64,000 bases of DNA from Epiperipatus broadwayi (lineage: Eukaryota; Onychophora; Udeonychophora; Euonychophora; Peripatidae), in NCBI GenBank assembly GCA_028023455.1, contig JAQFVV010007246.1:1-64000 (forward strand), written 5' to 3'. The notes under the pieces are model-generated. The model saw nothing but the letters and a program-made list of their open reading frames with translations, was not told the DNA's origin and did no database searches. Positions 34,111 to 49,849 of the stretch are shown here, piece after piece (within the stretch, counting starts at the first letter, position 1; every line of letters begins with the position of its first letter). The translations under genes were made by a program, and so were the position numbers.

Positions 34111-34569
34111 ACACAAAAACGTCTTTATTTGCACCACATAACCATGGAAATATTAAATAAATAATATATGTGTAAGCTCATACATTATATATAATAATTA
34201 AAAACTAAAACACCTAGAATAAAATTTTAATCAATAATAAAAATTAGATTATAATATTATAGTTTTTAGATAATGGTTACCATTTTAAATAGCAAGAAAA
34301 TTTCGTGGAATTTTATTACATATTAGTTAGAATGATTCCAATTTTCATTATATATGTATATTATATTGTGTGCATGTAATTCTGCTATGTCTACGACATA
34401 AATTTAAATTATGAATAGCATAAAATAAATTCAGACAGATGAAAATCCCTAAGCAATATTAATAATCTCATTATTCAATAATGTCTAGGAAATAATTTTC
34501 TAAGTAATCAAATTTAATTATTTCATATTTACCATTTTTAAGTATTCATAAATAATGAATAATTGATAA
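34111..34569. other. AT-rich DNA with no recognised feature
   Basis: No gene or repeat was recognised. Confidence 0.4.
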
Positions 34570-34740
34570 TATATATATATTTTGGTTTTTTTTTGTTTTT
34601 GTTATTTGTTGTTTTGTTTTTTTTTTTTTGTTTTTATGTTTTTTTGGTTTTTTTTTTTTTTTGTGCTCGTTTATTTATTTAAATAATAAGGATATATTGT
34701 GAAAAAATTGTTTTTATTTGATTTTTTTTTGTAGTGAAAG
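34570..34740. repeat. T-rich low-complexity tract
   Basis: Long T homopolymers are interrupted by single G or GTT on the plus strand (34585-34670), continuing T-rich to about 34735. No tail of a recognisable element is attached. Confidence 0.85.
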
Positions 34741-34965
34741 GTTTGTTTTAAGTCCGGCGAACCCGCACATAAGAGTTTGGTTTTGTTATTAAAATGGTAT
34801 TTTTCTTTGTTCCTTTTAAAATACGAGTGTTTTTTGTATAAACATATAATTGGTGTTCCCGGGCCTCTCTCTCGTTTCTAGTTTTTTGAAAAAATTTCCT
34901 TTCTGGGAATTAAAGCTGCTAGCTTCTTATGTCTTTCGTCATATTCTAATCCGGAAAGTTTTTTT
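34741..34965. other. Unexplained GC-richer island
   Basis: Between the T-rich tract and an extreme AT tract lies about 225 bases with motifs such as AAGTCCGGCGAACCCGCAC and GTTCCCGGGCCTCTCTCTCG. I recognise neither an RNA gene nor a coding frame in it. Confidence 0.4.
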
Positions 34966-34979
34966 ATTTTATAAAATAT

Positions 34980-35830
34980 TATATTAATTATATTTCTTTA
35001 AAATTTCTTAATATAAAAAATCATTTTAAAAAAATTAATAATAATTTTAAAAGGTATTTATATTTTAATATATATATGAGTGATGTGTATATATATTTTG
35101 AGATTGATATATTTTTTTTGTTTATTTTTATATTTAATGTATTGTGATGTATTTAGCTTATTCTATTATATAGATAAATGATTTTAGATAAATATTTAAA
35201 TAATTTTAAAATTGAAAATATAATTTATAAGTTGAGATATATATTAATTATTATTTTATATTATATATTAGGAGAAATATTTTTTATATATTATTGTTTA
35301 TATTATATTAAAATTAATATTATTTAAAGATATATATTATTCTTATTTTTTATGTATTATAAATTAATTAAATTTAATTATAAATAATTTTATTTATTTA
35401 TTATTGATTTGTAGTCACTATATTTTTTATTTAAATATTTAGAGGATAAATTTTTATATAGATGTGTATATTTGAATTTAATAAAATCTTTATTTTTGAT
35501 ATATATATTTGATTAGTTATCATAAAAAAGATAAATTATAATAAAGATTATTGATTAGTATGATTTTAGATTTGTTTTATATAAAGTATGGAGGGAATTT
35601 AAACAATTTATTAAAATATAATTGAAAAGTTTATTTTTCTTCATTTTTAATATAAATAATAATTATATATTATATTTAATAATTATAATATATTTCCATT
35701 ATTATTTATATAGGATAATTTTTCTTCTTCAATTTAAATGGAATAATAATATTAATTTGTTATAAACATTATTAATTCCATTAATTTAATAAGAGTGAAT
35801 TTAGTTCATTATTAAATTGGTAAATTCATA
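34980..35830. other. Extremely AT-rich tract
   Basis: About 850 bases are composed almost entirely of A and T with very few C residues on the plus strand. There is no microsatellite period and no coding frame. The strand-biased C depletion differs from the neighbouring DNA. Confidence 0.7.
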
Positions 35831-36108
35831 CATATATACACATAAACTTTTTTGTATCAACAATTTCACTTTCTCTGATTAAGTAGCAATCTATAGTATC
35901 TATATAAACATAAAAGACAGGTGCATTTTCACCTTTACTTCTGAATGAAAGTTGCCTTGACAACAGATTGAGATTGTTCATTCATACTGATATTGTTTAA
36001 GTGTTGACTGTTTTCAATATATATATATATATAAAATACATATATATGCGGGTGATACATATTTTGCGGGTTCATCCGTGTTGATAATAAAATTTTCATG
36101 GGTTGCAT

Positions 36109-36496
36109 ATATAAAAGACATATTTTGCAGGTTCATCCATGTTAAAGAATTTAAATATTGATATACTGACATTTCGACTTGATCACACAAGTCATCCACT
36201 GGGTGATAAAAGTTACAAAGATGTTCGTAGAGGCACTACAATCACTGATGTGAAAAAAACAAAGTTTCACCAATAGCAAAAATGTTATTTGGAAATATTT
36301 TTTTTTAAAAAAACATTCTTAATTTAGCATTTTTGATATTGGTGGAACTTCAAAGTTTTTTTTAAACAGTGATTGTAGCAACTCTACAACCATCTTTCTA
36401 CCTTTTATCACCCTGTGGATAATTTGTAGTTGAAACATCGGTATATCAATATTTAAATTTTTTAACATGGCTGAACCCATAAAATATGTCTTATAT
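36109..36496. mobile_element. Palindrome built from Penelope-like 3' end sequence
   Basis: The left arm (36109-36250: AAAAGACATATTTTG, TTAAATATTGATATACTGAC, ATTTCGAC) is inverted at 36365-36496 (TTGAAACATCGGTATATC, AATATTTAAATT, AAAATATGTCTT). GAAACATCGGTA resembles the 3' sequence of the Penelope-like elements at 34069 and 44675. A partial extra copy of the terminus, ACATATTTTGCGGGTTCATC, lies just left at 36057. Confidence 0.75.
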
Positions 36497-36535
36497 ATAT
36501 AAATAATTTACCCATTATAAATATAATATATGTAA

Positions 36536-36748
36536 GTTCCAAATAAATTTAATGGTAAAAATAATAAAATATATATCTTAATTAATTAATAGTACTTTCA
36601 ATTATGTAGTAACCCTTATCAATTGTAAAGTAATATGGAAGTAAAATTTCTGTATTACTTTACAGTTGATAAGGATGTATAAGTGAAAGTGATACTGATT
36701 AATTAAGAAATATATTCTATTATTTTTACAATTAAAATTATTTGGAAC
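36536..36748. repeat. Second palindrome, arms of about 100 bp
   Basis: GTTCCAAATAAATTTAATGG near 36536 pairs with the region ending TTATTTGGAAC at 36748. TTAATTAATTAATAG pairs with CTGATTAATTAA, and CTTATCAATTGTAAAGTAAT pairs with ATTACTTTACAGTTGATAAG. The centre is near 36642. It directly precedes a CA/TA microsatellite. Confidence 0.8.
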
Positions 36749-36749
36749 A

Positions 36750-36774
36750 CCCACACACACACACAAACACACAC

Positions 36775-36843
<69 letters not shown>

Positions 36844-36866
36844 GACCATCTGAATGGGCACAAGGG
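36750..36866 (+). repeat. CA/TA microsatellite with TTGTGACC junction
   Basis: CACACA units pass into a 60-bp TA array and end at TTGTGACCATCTGAATGGGC followed by ACAAGG. This is the plus-strand counterpart of 4017-4053. Confidence 0.85.
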
Positions 36867-38937
36867 TTTAAGATACCTTGTATCTTAATTAAATAGCTAT
36901 ATTGTATTATAAAAAAAATGAAATAGCCTTAGAATTTTAAAAATTTTTGAACAAGATTATTTAAGGTTTAAATATGGGTTGTTATGCAGTTTATTGACTA
37001 CTTGATAGGTATTTATTAGTATTATTGTGGTTAATAGGGTATATAATGTAAGGAAGGGGGGTGGTTTGTTAATGAAATTGATATATTTTGTTGGAAAAAT
37101 GCAAAGTGATCCTATGTTAGTGTAATATTTAGTTGAATGGTTTTAAAATCCTTTATTTATTATTTCTTATCCTTGTGTCAACAGAATAGCAGCTTTAATT
37201 ATGTTTAGTTAAGACAGTTCAATATTTAGGTTGTAGTGCATGTGTATGCATGTTTGACTGCATTATGTTTCATTTCATTTTCATCCTTTAAATAACAGCC
37301 AACAATAGTACATTCACAATAAAAAAACATTTAAACTACAGTAGTCATCTTAAATAATTAACAAATATATATTTCTTTCCAGTAATTAATAAATAGTTGA
37401 ATCAATAAATTATTTTACAAATTAAATAAATTATTAATCATTTTTATTTGATGGTTAATTAATATTCATTTTTCTTTTAAGTTTGTAAAAGATATTTATT
37501 TTAATTATTTGTATTATTTTTTTTTTGTCATTTAATTCTGAAAATCAAAATCATTTTTTTTTTTTGTAAAGATTTTTTTTTGAATATGTAATTAGCAGAG
37601 TTGGCAAGATGCATGGGAGTGAGGTAAAAAAAAAGGGATGCAAATGAACTGTTGCTAAAGAGAGAGCTTGTAACAAAGATCTCCAGTATGTAAAAAAAAA
37701 ATTAGCTTTGTAAAGAATTATAGCCAAAAAGACAGTGGCTTATATTTTTCAAACAACTAAAGTTAATTGCTGAAGTCAGATTAGAAGAAATATATCATGG
37801 AAGGAACTAATTTCAATATGCAGCACTAAACTTTATAGAGGTACTCGGCTTTGCTTATTCTCTTTCAATTTAAACATTCTAAACTAATCTTTTCGTCACT
37901 ATTGCTCTTGTAAAGATGTATATTAATATCATGCAGTCTATATTATTTTATTTTATTTCAGTTTTAAATAAGAATGATTCACATAAGTATTATTATTTTA
38001 TCATTAAGCAACATATTTTTTTTTTTTTGATATATGGAAAACGTGTGCAGAACTGTTATATAGAATACATATTATTCTCACTATTTTTCGTGCTATGTCT
38101 TGTGAGGATTATACATAGACTTAAGGATGTGTCTATCTTGATAGAGCATACCATGTTTAAATTCTTCGTAATTAGATAACAATACTCATTTATTGGATAT
38201 ATATCTGGAGCTAATATGCATTTATAAATTAAGGAAATAAAATATAACTACTTCTGTTTGAATTGAATTTGATGGACAAAATTGCTGGTAAATTTAGTTC
38301 TCTTCAATAAAAACGGAATATCAAATAAAGCATTATTAATCATGGAATTACTAAAGACAATTTACAGTGGATAATGCTATTCAAAATAATAAGGACAATT
38401 GCGTATTTAACCCAGAACGGCACGAGGAATATCGTATATTTCTCAGTATAATAAAGGAGAAATTAACTGCTTGTGATTTGGTATATCAATGGATATGTTA
38501 TGAATATTGAAAAATAGTGGGTTTATTTAAGTTAAATTTATGTATTTCTTTTTTTTAAGTTATACTGCAGAAGTGCATTTAATTTAAAGTCGGTTTGGAA
38601 TGTGTCCTGCGTTGTTTATTATAAACCCGGAAGAAGCTTGGCAAATGAACTTTTTATTCAAATTACAAACTAATAACTTTTGTGTTTTTTTACCTTTTTT
38701 TTTTTATTACTTAACTCATATAATGTATATAATGGATAGAGAAGCTTTATTATTATTATGTTTATGTTATAATCTATGTTGTTACTTAAAAAAAGTAGTA
38801 CGCTGGTAAAAATATTGATTGTGTTCAAATAGGTCTTATTATTTTCCTTAAGAGGATGAAGGAAATATTTTTAATAATATGTTTATTATTAGAGAGGTTT
38901 ACATTTATTTTGCATATGTTATTATCTTAAAGTGAGA
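36867..38937. other. AT-rich DNA without a recognised gene
   Basis: Several T-rich homopolymers are present (37515-37580). Frames of 87 codons (37916-38179) and 69 codons (38600-38809) are hydrophobic low-complexity with no family motif. Confidence 0.4.
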
Positions 38938-41543
<2,606 letters not shown>

Positions 41544-41554
41544 AAATGAATGTT

Positions 41555-42480
41555 TTCATGAATAAAAGTTATTTTTATGAAATATATTTTCAGGAATAAC
41601 CATGTTTAATAAATTAAAATAAATCTACTGATATTTCAATAAAATAACACTTATCTGCAACTGGGTGAAAAAGTATATTAATAATTACATGTTTATAGTA
41701 GATAGAATTGTTGCACATAGTTTTTGTATCACATGGTTGTTGAATACTTTAATTTATATTTAGCAGTATTTTTTATATTATATACATTGCATTAAGAAAC
41801 TTTCCAAATATTTTAGTAATTTTATTGTTGCATTCAGTTTATTAATGTAATTTTTAAAAAAAAATCTTTATAACTTTTCTAAATATTATTTGGGCATATT
41901 TATCACATGTGGATATGATTTTAGTACTTAGAAAGTCTATGCAATGGACAGTATCCAAAACATAGAAATCAATTGCTGAATATGTTGAGAATGTTTTCTT
42001 GCATTAATGTATTCATCTCTTGTAGCACTTATATGACAATTGCAGTTTTCTATGTTTGTAGTTAGACACATGCCACATGTGATTGCATAGCCTTCTTGAT
42101 CTTCTAAAGGGATTACATATTTTAGATTTGATCAGAATATTAATATTTTTCTCAATAGAAAATGTTTTTATGTTGTAGCATTGCAGTATTTTTTCAGTTT
42201 TATCTGTGGGTTCTTTTATATAAAGAATGCATATTCTAGTAAAATTATTTGCTTTTATCACTTTGTTGGGGGAGGGGATGGGGAATTTTTTCATGCACAT
42301 TGCTTTAATTACAGTGATGGTATTGTAGCTATTCATTTATAAGACTTCATATATCTGTTTGGATCTCTTTTTGTAATGCATATGTATTTAGAAGTAAAAA
42401 TGCCTTTTCAAAATGTGATTCAGCTACAAAGGGTATTTATCTGGATGGTGAGGTGATGATACTTTTAGATATCTCTCAAT
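41555..42480 (-). pseudogene. Penelope-like element, 5'-truncated copy (minus strand)
   Basis: A 107-codon minus-strand frame (42336-42013) contains YIKEPTDKTEKILQCYNIKT, the linker block after the reverse transcriptase. In another frame it is followed by TCGMCLTTNIENCNC and SATRDEYINARKHSQ, the GIY-YIG endonuclease region as it appears in the sister copy (CPCGMNQ..., ARRDEHINAVKNSQ). Its 3' end (41566-41670) is the reverse complement of 44640-44735. The polymerase is missing, so this is a truncated, broken copy of the same family as 42780-44735. Confidence 0.7.
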
Positions 42481-42779
42481 ATGTTTACATTATCTATTAT
42501 GTAGAGGATGATTAGGTATTATTGCTTGTTTTAGAAACAAGTATACCAAGAAAAGGGAGTAAATGTATATAAATGCTTTTAAATAGTGAGGGTGTTGAGA
42601 ACAGGTTGATAGAAATAATAGTAGGCAAGGGAGAAAATAATAACAAGACATTAAAAATAAAATGTAGTGCAATGATAGAGAGAAGCTACATAATAGAAAG
42701 AGGGATGTGCTTTTAGTTTCATAAGTTAAAAAGAAATAAAATTAAAATTTTATACTTTTTTAAGTCTTGAAGAAATAGT

Positions 42780-42863
42780 TAATTTTCATTTTAAAAATAT
42801 TAAATAGGATAACGCTGTAATAGTTATTTCTGCAGAGAAAGGGAATGCCATTGTCATCCTGAA

Positions 42864-42955
<92 letters not shown>

Positions 42956-44735
42956 CTAGAACTATTAAATGATAAAACTTATGTTAAAACAAAACAAAAA
43001 AAACTACTTATCTTGACAAGATGACTAAAATATGTATTAATAAATGTAATAATGTTTCCATACTCTGCCATTCTAAATATTAATGTAAAATAATACCCAT
43101 ACAGAGTTAGATAATGACAAAAAAATAAAATCATCCCTAGGCAAAAATTCACTATATGACATAAATTGTATAACCTTCCAAAAATATATAAAAAATATTC
43201 CACTCCATTCAATTATTAGTTCCATGGGAATCACTTACTCAATTCTTAGCATGATATATAGCAAATTAAATATAAACAATTATTCTTTCCATCAAATCAT
43301 ATATGAAAAACACAGCCCATTTTATATCTATTGTTAATAATGTAAAATTATCTTCAAATGATATCATTGTGAGCTTTAATGTCGTTTTTTGATTTACAAA
43401 GATATCAGTAAATGGGGCATTGGATATACTTCCTAAACATTGCAATTACGATGTCATATTATTGCATTAGCTAAGCATTGTCTTTATAATACTTATTTTA
43501 CTTACAATAGTCAATTCTAAAAGCAAATAATTGGGACCCCAATGGGATCGCCAATCTTGAAGTGTTTACCAATTTAGTCATGGAATAATTTAAAATACAT
43601 GATTTAAACTCAACATAATACAATCCACTTATCTTCCACAGACATATTGATGACACATTTGTTATTTGTTTACATGGAGAAATGAAACAGTAACCTATTT
43701 ATTCATATTAATAACATACAATCACAAATTAAATTCACTATGGAAATAGAAAAAGATGAAAATTTCCCTTTTCTTGATGTTCTTGATTCTAAAACAAACA
43801 ATTACTTATCGTCCTCTCTATATAGGAAATCTACACATACTGATAGATACCTAAAGGTATCATCACATCATCACATCCAGTCAAGTACTCTTTGTAGATA
43901 AATCCGTTTTTTAAAAAGGCATTTTTACTTCCAAAATACATTAGCATTAAGAATAATGAATATGTGACACCTTATTAATGAACAATTACAATATTATCAC
44001 TATAAATAAAGTAATGTGCAATGCAAAAGCCCCCCTCCAAAAAAAGAAAATAAGTTAATTCTTTTACTAGAGTATACATTCATTATACAAAAGAAACAAC
44101 AGATATAATTGAAAAGGTACTAATATGGTATGCTATATAATGAATATTCTCTATTGAACAAAAGATTAATAATATTTTGATCAAACCCAATAGTGTAATG
44201 CTTTGAAAAGCCCAAAATATCTATAAAATGCCCATGTGGCATGAACCAAATAACATATGTAAAAAGGAGCCATCAACATATAGGTGCTAGAAGAGATGAA
44301 CACATTAATGCAGTAAAAAATTCTCAACATCTTCAGCACTTGCTCTCCATATTTTGGATACTGAATATTGCATAGACTTTCCAAGTACTAAAATTATATC
44401 TGCATGCAATAACCATGACCAAAGACTATTTGGAAAAGCTATAGAATTTTTTTTTTTAAAAAATTACATTACTAAACATTCCAAAATAATAAAATCACCA
44501 ACTATTTGGAAGAGTTTATTAATGCAAATGAACATAAAAACACTGCTAAATATAAATCAAATTAACACCCATGTAATACAACAACCATGTGAAACAATTT
44601 TCCCTACTATAACCATGTGATTATTAGTATATTTTTTTCATCCAGATGAGAATAAATGGTATCTTATTGAAATATTGGTAGATTTATTTTATTTTTATTT
44701 TATTAAACATTATTCCTAAAAACATGTTTTATAAT
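42780..44735 (+). pseudogene. Penelope-like element (plus strand), broken
   Basis: Translation shows, in family order: VIVISAEKGNAIVIL (about 42815-42865, the IRPADKGGATVVM block), a TA array, ELLNDKTYVKT (about 42960), YNLPKIYKKY (about 43170, the YGLPKIHK block), FHRHIDDTFVICLHGE (about 43634-43680, the catalytic Y-x-D-D region), IKFTMEIEKDENFPFLDVL (about 43730-43790) and YRKSTHTDRYLK (about 43825). Then come CPCGMNQ and ARRDEHINAVKNS (about 44230-44320, GIY-YIG region) and KIISACNNHDQRLFGKAIEF (about 44388-44450). The 3' UTR has TTGAAATATTGGTAGATT. Penelope-like elements couple a telomerase-related reverse transcriptase to a GIY-YIG endonuclease. Many stops and frameshifts inactivate this copy. 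Confidence 0.8.
42868..42952. repeat. TA microsatellite grown inside a Penelope-like coding region
   Basis: About 85 bases of TA separate the AEKGNAIVIL block from the ELLNDKTY block, which are normally about 10-15 residues apart in the family. The array therefore arose within, or was inserted into, the coding sequence. Confidence 0.9.
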
Positions 44736-44868
44736 ATAATATATATATATAATTATAATTGAAATAATATTTTTAACGGTTTACAAACAATTACAAATAA
44801 TTTTTATATTGTTTTTAATTAACGGATATTTTATTTATTTTACATATATATATATATGCATCTCTTTC

Positions 44869-45374
<506 letters not shown>

Positions 45375-47884
45375 TTGTAATGAGATGGACTAACCATGGT
45401 ATTCATGGAGATGGATAGGTCCTTTCTGGTGCATAGAAAGAATGAATGTTTATTGTTTATCTTCATGCATAATTTCTTACATTAACTTCATACATAAGGG
45501 AGAAGAGAAAAATTTAAACAACTGCTAATTCTACCCTTAGCTTTTCACCTACGTATTGTAGTTTTGTCCCATTATTCCAGGTTTAAAACTCAGAAGTCAG
45601 ATTCAGGGAATGTTTGTATCACCAAGTTTATCTTATCTGTAACATGAATGGGTATAGTATATTATATACATGCAAGTAATGATTAGTATACGTGTATGAG
45701 GATATAACTTAGCAAAATTTAACCATAGAAAAATAAACCAAGAAACATGATTTAGCATTTAACATATATACATGAATTAATTTTTGGAGTATAAAGTTTA
45801 CAACCAAATTCAGGAATCCCATTTAGACACCTGTGATTATCCTTCATTTACGTATTGTTTATTATAATGTTTCCCATCCCAATCCTGTAATGAACAATCA
45901 CTATACGCTTTGGTTAACATGAACTTTCTGATGGTTTAATAGACTCTCTTGTTATATATGACCTATATGCTACAAAAGAAGTTATAAATTTAACATGTAA
46001 AAAAAAGTATGCAAAAAAAATAGTTTAAAAGCTATTAATAATTAACATGAATTTTGAAATAAATAATCAATGCGTGTATGTATGTTGTGCACATGTAAAT
46101 ATGTAGTTGATATATATCTTATATAACAACTTACCTTATATTTCATTTGCAATGATCAGGTTAATTTGTACTCAAGATTACATTTTATAAACTTTATCCA
46201 GCTGTAGTACTGACCTTATCTTTATTATGAATTTCATAAATTTAATTTAAGTTGTTCAGTCCTATATTAAAATAAAGAAAATAAATTATTACATTGAACA
46301 TATGAATAATTAATTAGTAATAATGTCAACTTTGTAGATAGATTTCACAATTTGTGTGGGTAAGGTTCTGATGGCTTATATTTATAATCCATGGGAATTC
46401 CTTTATGCATAGCCTATAATTCAAATATCTGTTGAAAGCCTTCAAATTGAAGTTTTGAAGTGAGGAGTAAAAAAAATTATGATGAATTATTTCATTGTTT
46501 ATGAATCCAGATGTATGGAGATAAGAGAATTTCATGTTGACTTTGACAATTTCTTGCTCTGTGGATGATGCTCTTCCATGACAGTTCCCTTCTGCAATTA
46601 GCAATGCAAGATTGGTTTTGGCAATAATATATAAAGTCTAATTAATTGGAATAATGTTGATATTTCTTCTACTGTTGCATATTTTAGTTTTAACTTCAAA
46701 AATTTGTAGTGAGGGATTAATGGTTATTTTTTTCATTCCTTTTTAAGATTCGAATGTTTTATTTTGTTTGTAGATTATTAGTTTTCAAACTCTTTGCTAA
46801 TAGAAAAAAAATTCTCCAGAAGTACTATGAATTTGTACCAGTTGACATGAACCTTTAAATGTTTCTTTTAAGTTTTTTGTGCAGAGAATGGTGAATTTTT
46901 TTTTTTTTACTGGGGTAAAAGGTTTTTTCTAATCTTTCAACAAAAAAATTATTTTTTTATTATATTTTCTATCTATCTATATAGTAAGTTCATGCTCATT
47001 TCTTTATTTTATTGTTGATGTCATCTTTGGTTAAGCATTAGCATAAGTGGTTTGGTGAAATAAAATCGTTAAGAAGAGGTAATAAAATAAATATTGAGTT
47101 TTCTTTATTTTAATATTATATACATTAATTATTATTATTATTATTATTATTATTATTTTGATTAAGTTTATTTATCTTATCTATTGTACGTCATGATATC
47201 CCATTGATTGGTTAAGTTTAAAACATTGTTAAGTTCAGAAATTAATCAATTCAATCACTTGTCATATAAATTAGTGGTTGGATGAATTAAAGCTTTTATT
47301 TCAAATGAAATATAAAAAAAACAGTTGAAGAAAACAGTTAATTATTGATTTTTAGTGTCCAGTAAATAAAAGCATTTATTATAAAATATTTTTAAATATA
47401 TTATTTTTAGTGTTTTAATATTGAGATTTTTTTTTAAACATAAAGAGAAAAAACTATATTGCAGTTGGTGTAACATTTTAAAGAAAATTTATCATGCATT
47501 AAAAATTAATTCCAAAATAATTTTATTTATAAAAAAATGGTTCTTTTTAAAAAATCTTTTACAATCAAAATAAATTAAAATTTAAAGCAATTTTTATAAT
47601 CAAGAGAAAACAAGATTTGTTTTTATTTTTATTTTTAATTTATTATAAATACTTTTTATTTTTTGTTTCCTTTTAATAAAAAAATTATACTGCCCTCTCA
47701 TACACATCAGTGAAAAGTTAATCAACTAATAAAACTGACCTGAAATATTTCATTGTTATATTACATTGTCAGTGATTCCTAACATACATACAAAATTTTA
47801 AGAAAATTCATTTGATAGAAGTATGTTATAACTTGATTACAAAATATATCTTAAATAAATAAACAAACAAAAAGAAGTTGTAAG
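45375..47884. other. AT-rich DNA without a recognised gene
   Basis: The segment includes an ATT run at about 47126-47158. A 92-codon minus-strand frame (46604-46326) has ordinary composition but no family I can name; it might be a transposon relic. Confidence 0.35.
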
Positions 47885-48196
47885 TTAAATAAAAGTATCA
47901 CATGATCACCATTTCATATCTTACACATGCTGTTAATAAGAATACCACACTTTCCATTCAGTAATGCCACCAAGTGCAAGCCTTTGCAATCAATGGATGC
48001 AGAAAGGTTTGTGCATAAGATCCCTATCTACTGCCTACTCATCCATAATCTAGAAATTAGTCTCAAGATGTTGGATGAGTAGGCAGGAATTAGATAGACA
48101 TTTTATGCACAAACTATCATGTATCTATTTATTAGAAAGGCTTGCACTTGGTGGCACTAATGTATGGAGAATTTGGTACTTTTATTAAATAAAAGT
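47885..48196 (+). mobile_element. Palindromic element P, copy 3, with 12-bp duplication
   Basis: The insert 47897-48184 is flanked by identical 12-bp TTAAATAAAAGT copies (47885-47896 and 48185-48196). It starts ATCACATGATCACCAT like copy 2. The arms TTCAGTAATGCCACCAAGTG / CACTTGGTGGCACTAATGTA and CTGCCTACTCATCC / GGATGAGTAGGCAG are inverted. The centre is near 48065. There is no coding capacity. Confidence 0.85.
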
Positions 48197-48521
48197 GTTT
48201 TGTAATCAACAACAAAATCAATGATAGTGTTAGAATCACAGCATTACTTCTAATGAAAGAATAATCATATACACAAACTTTGCATTATTAAGAAATGCTC
48301 AAAAGACTATTAGTAACCACAATGAAATTTCTATTAAACAAATAAATCATTAGGTTTAATCTTAATAGTTATTTTGAACAAAATTGTTTTAAAAAATGCT
48401 TTTTAGTTAGAAAATTAGTGACCATTAAAAACTTGTTACCTAAAAATATTTCCACTGTTTTTTACACCAATTTATTTTTTTAAATCATCAACCAATAACA
48501 TTGTTTTCCTTACAAACATTT

Positions 48522-48610
48522 TAGTCAAGCGTTGATGGTCAAGTGGTCAGCACAGCTGGCTTACAAGCAGTTGTCCCAGCTGATGCTATGACACATGAAA
48601 AAAAAAAAAC
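48522..48610 (+). mobile_element. tRNA-derived SINE (family A), B-box-deleted copy
   Basis: TCAAGCGTTGATGGTCAAG, GGTCAGCACAGCTGGCTTAC, AAGCAGTTGTCCCAG and TGCTATGACACATG followed by poly-A match the copy at 27.84 kb. The B-box segment between TCCCAG and TGATGC is deleted, which should abolish polymerase III promoter function. Confidence 0.8.
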
Positions 48611-49462
48611 AACTTAAATTAGAAGAACTAATTCTAAATTTTTGTAATGACATTATTTTTTCATTTTACTTTTTGCATTGCTTTTATTAAACAAATCTTT
48701 AAAATATTTCACACTTTGTTTGTGTCCATTTACAATACTTTATTCATTACAATTTTGTGACAGTTTCAATTATCTTGTCTTTTTTAAAGCCATTATTTTT
48801 TATCAAATTTATATTCTTATATAAAAAGGTGGAAAATAACTCTGAAAAGATTCATGGACAACTAAAACTATCAGATAAATGAATTCATTGTGAGAAATAT
48901 TAAGAAGTAAAATTTTTTAGAGATTAATTCAAAATTTCTTAATTATTTTTCACCGTTTTCAAAATAAGCTTTTCAAAAAATTTAAGAAATATCTATAAAT
49001 TGATTTTATTATTTCATATCTTTCAATAATAATGTGGTACTTGAGACCAATAATGTTCAACTTTTAATAAAATTCTTCAATATTCTTGTAACTTTTCCCC
49101 CTATTATCCTTCAGCAATTTTTCTGCTTTGTATAGATACATTACTTACATACCATTTGTTTTTAAATTATTAAATTATTATTTTTATTTTTTATACTCAA
49201 TTATTACATTCAATATTCTGTAATTAGCTGACACCCTCATGTTTATTACTTTCAGTCAAATTCTATGTGGCTATACAAACAAAATTATCAAAATTAAAAC
49301 AAATAAAATATAAATTTAAAATTATCTTTCTATGTTCATCAACATAATCTCAAATTTACTTGTTTCTAAATTCTATTTGAAATTCTCAAAAATAAACATG
49401 AAAACTAAAATATTTATTTGAAAAATTATAGCACATTCATCAATCATTTATTGTCTAATATC
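48611..49462. other. AT-rich DNA with no recognised feature
   Basis: No gene or repeat was recognised. Confidence 0.4.
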
Positions 49463-49505
49463 ACTCTCTCTCTATCTCTCTCTATATATATATATATATA
49501 TCCCC

Positions 49506-49545
<40 letters not shown>
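49463..49545. repeat. TC/TA microsatellite forming a hairpin
   Basis: TC and TA runs are followed by TCCCCATTTATATA, a TA run and TATAAATGGGGA. The CCCCATTTA/TAAATGGGG edges make an inverted repeat around the TA core. Confidence 0.85.
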
Positions 49546-49849
49546 AATGGGGACAATAAACTATTAAATCATTAGCTATTTTTGACACTAGAGGGCATTT
49601 TATTAATATATCACTAGTATATTAAGAAAAAAGTCATCATTATTAGTTATTATATTAATGATCTGTGTTAGTAATTATATTGGAAGAAACCAGTCATTTC
49701 AGAAATGCACAATTGGTAATTTACAAGCACTCATATAATTATATAAAACTAAATTTGGACAAATAATTTATCATTTGAATTATCAGGCACATAATAAAAT
49801 CAAGTCTTGGAATTAAGCACAGTTAGTGAGTGTTGATTTATATAAGTTC

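Noticed and set aside
46326-46604. 92-codon minus-strand frame with normal-looking composition
   Set aside because: I tried to match it to BED-finger/hAT transposases and to Penelope-like or LINE proteins and found no convincing motif order.
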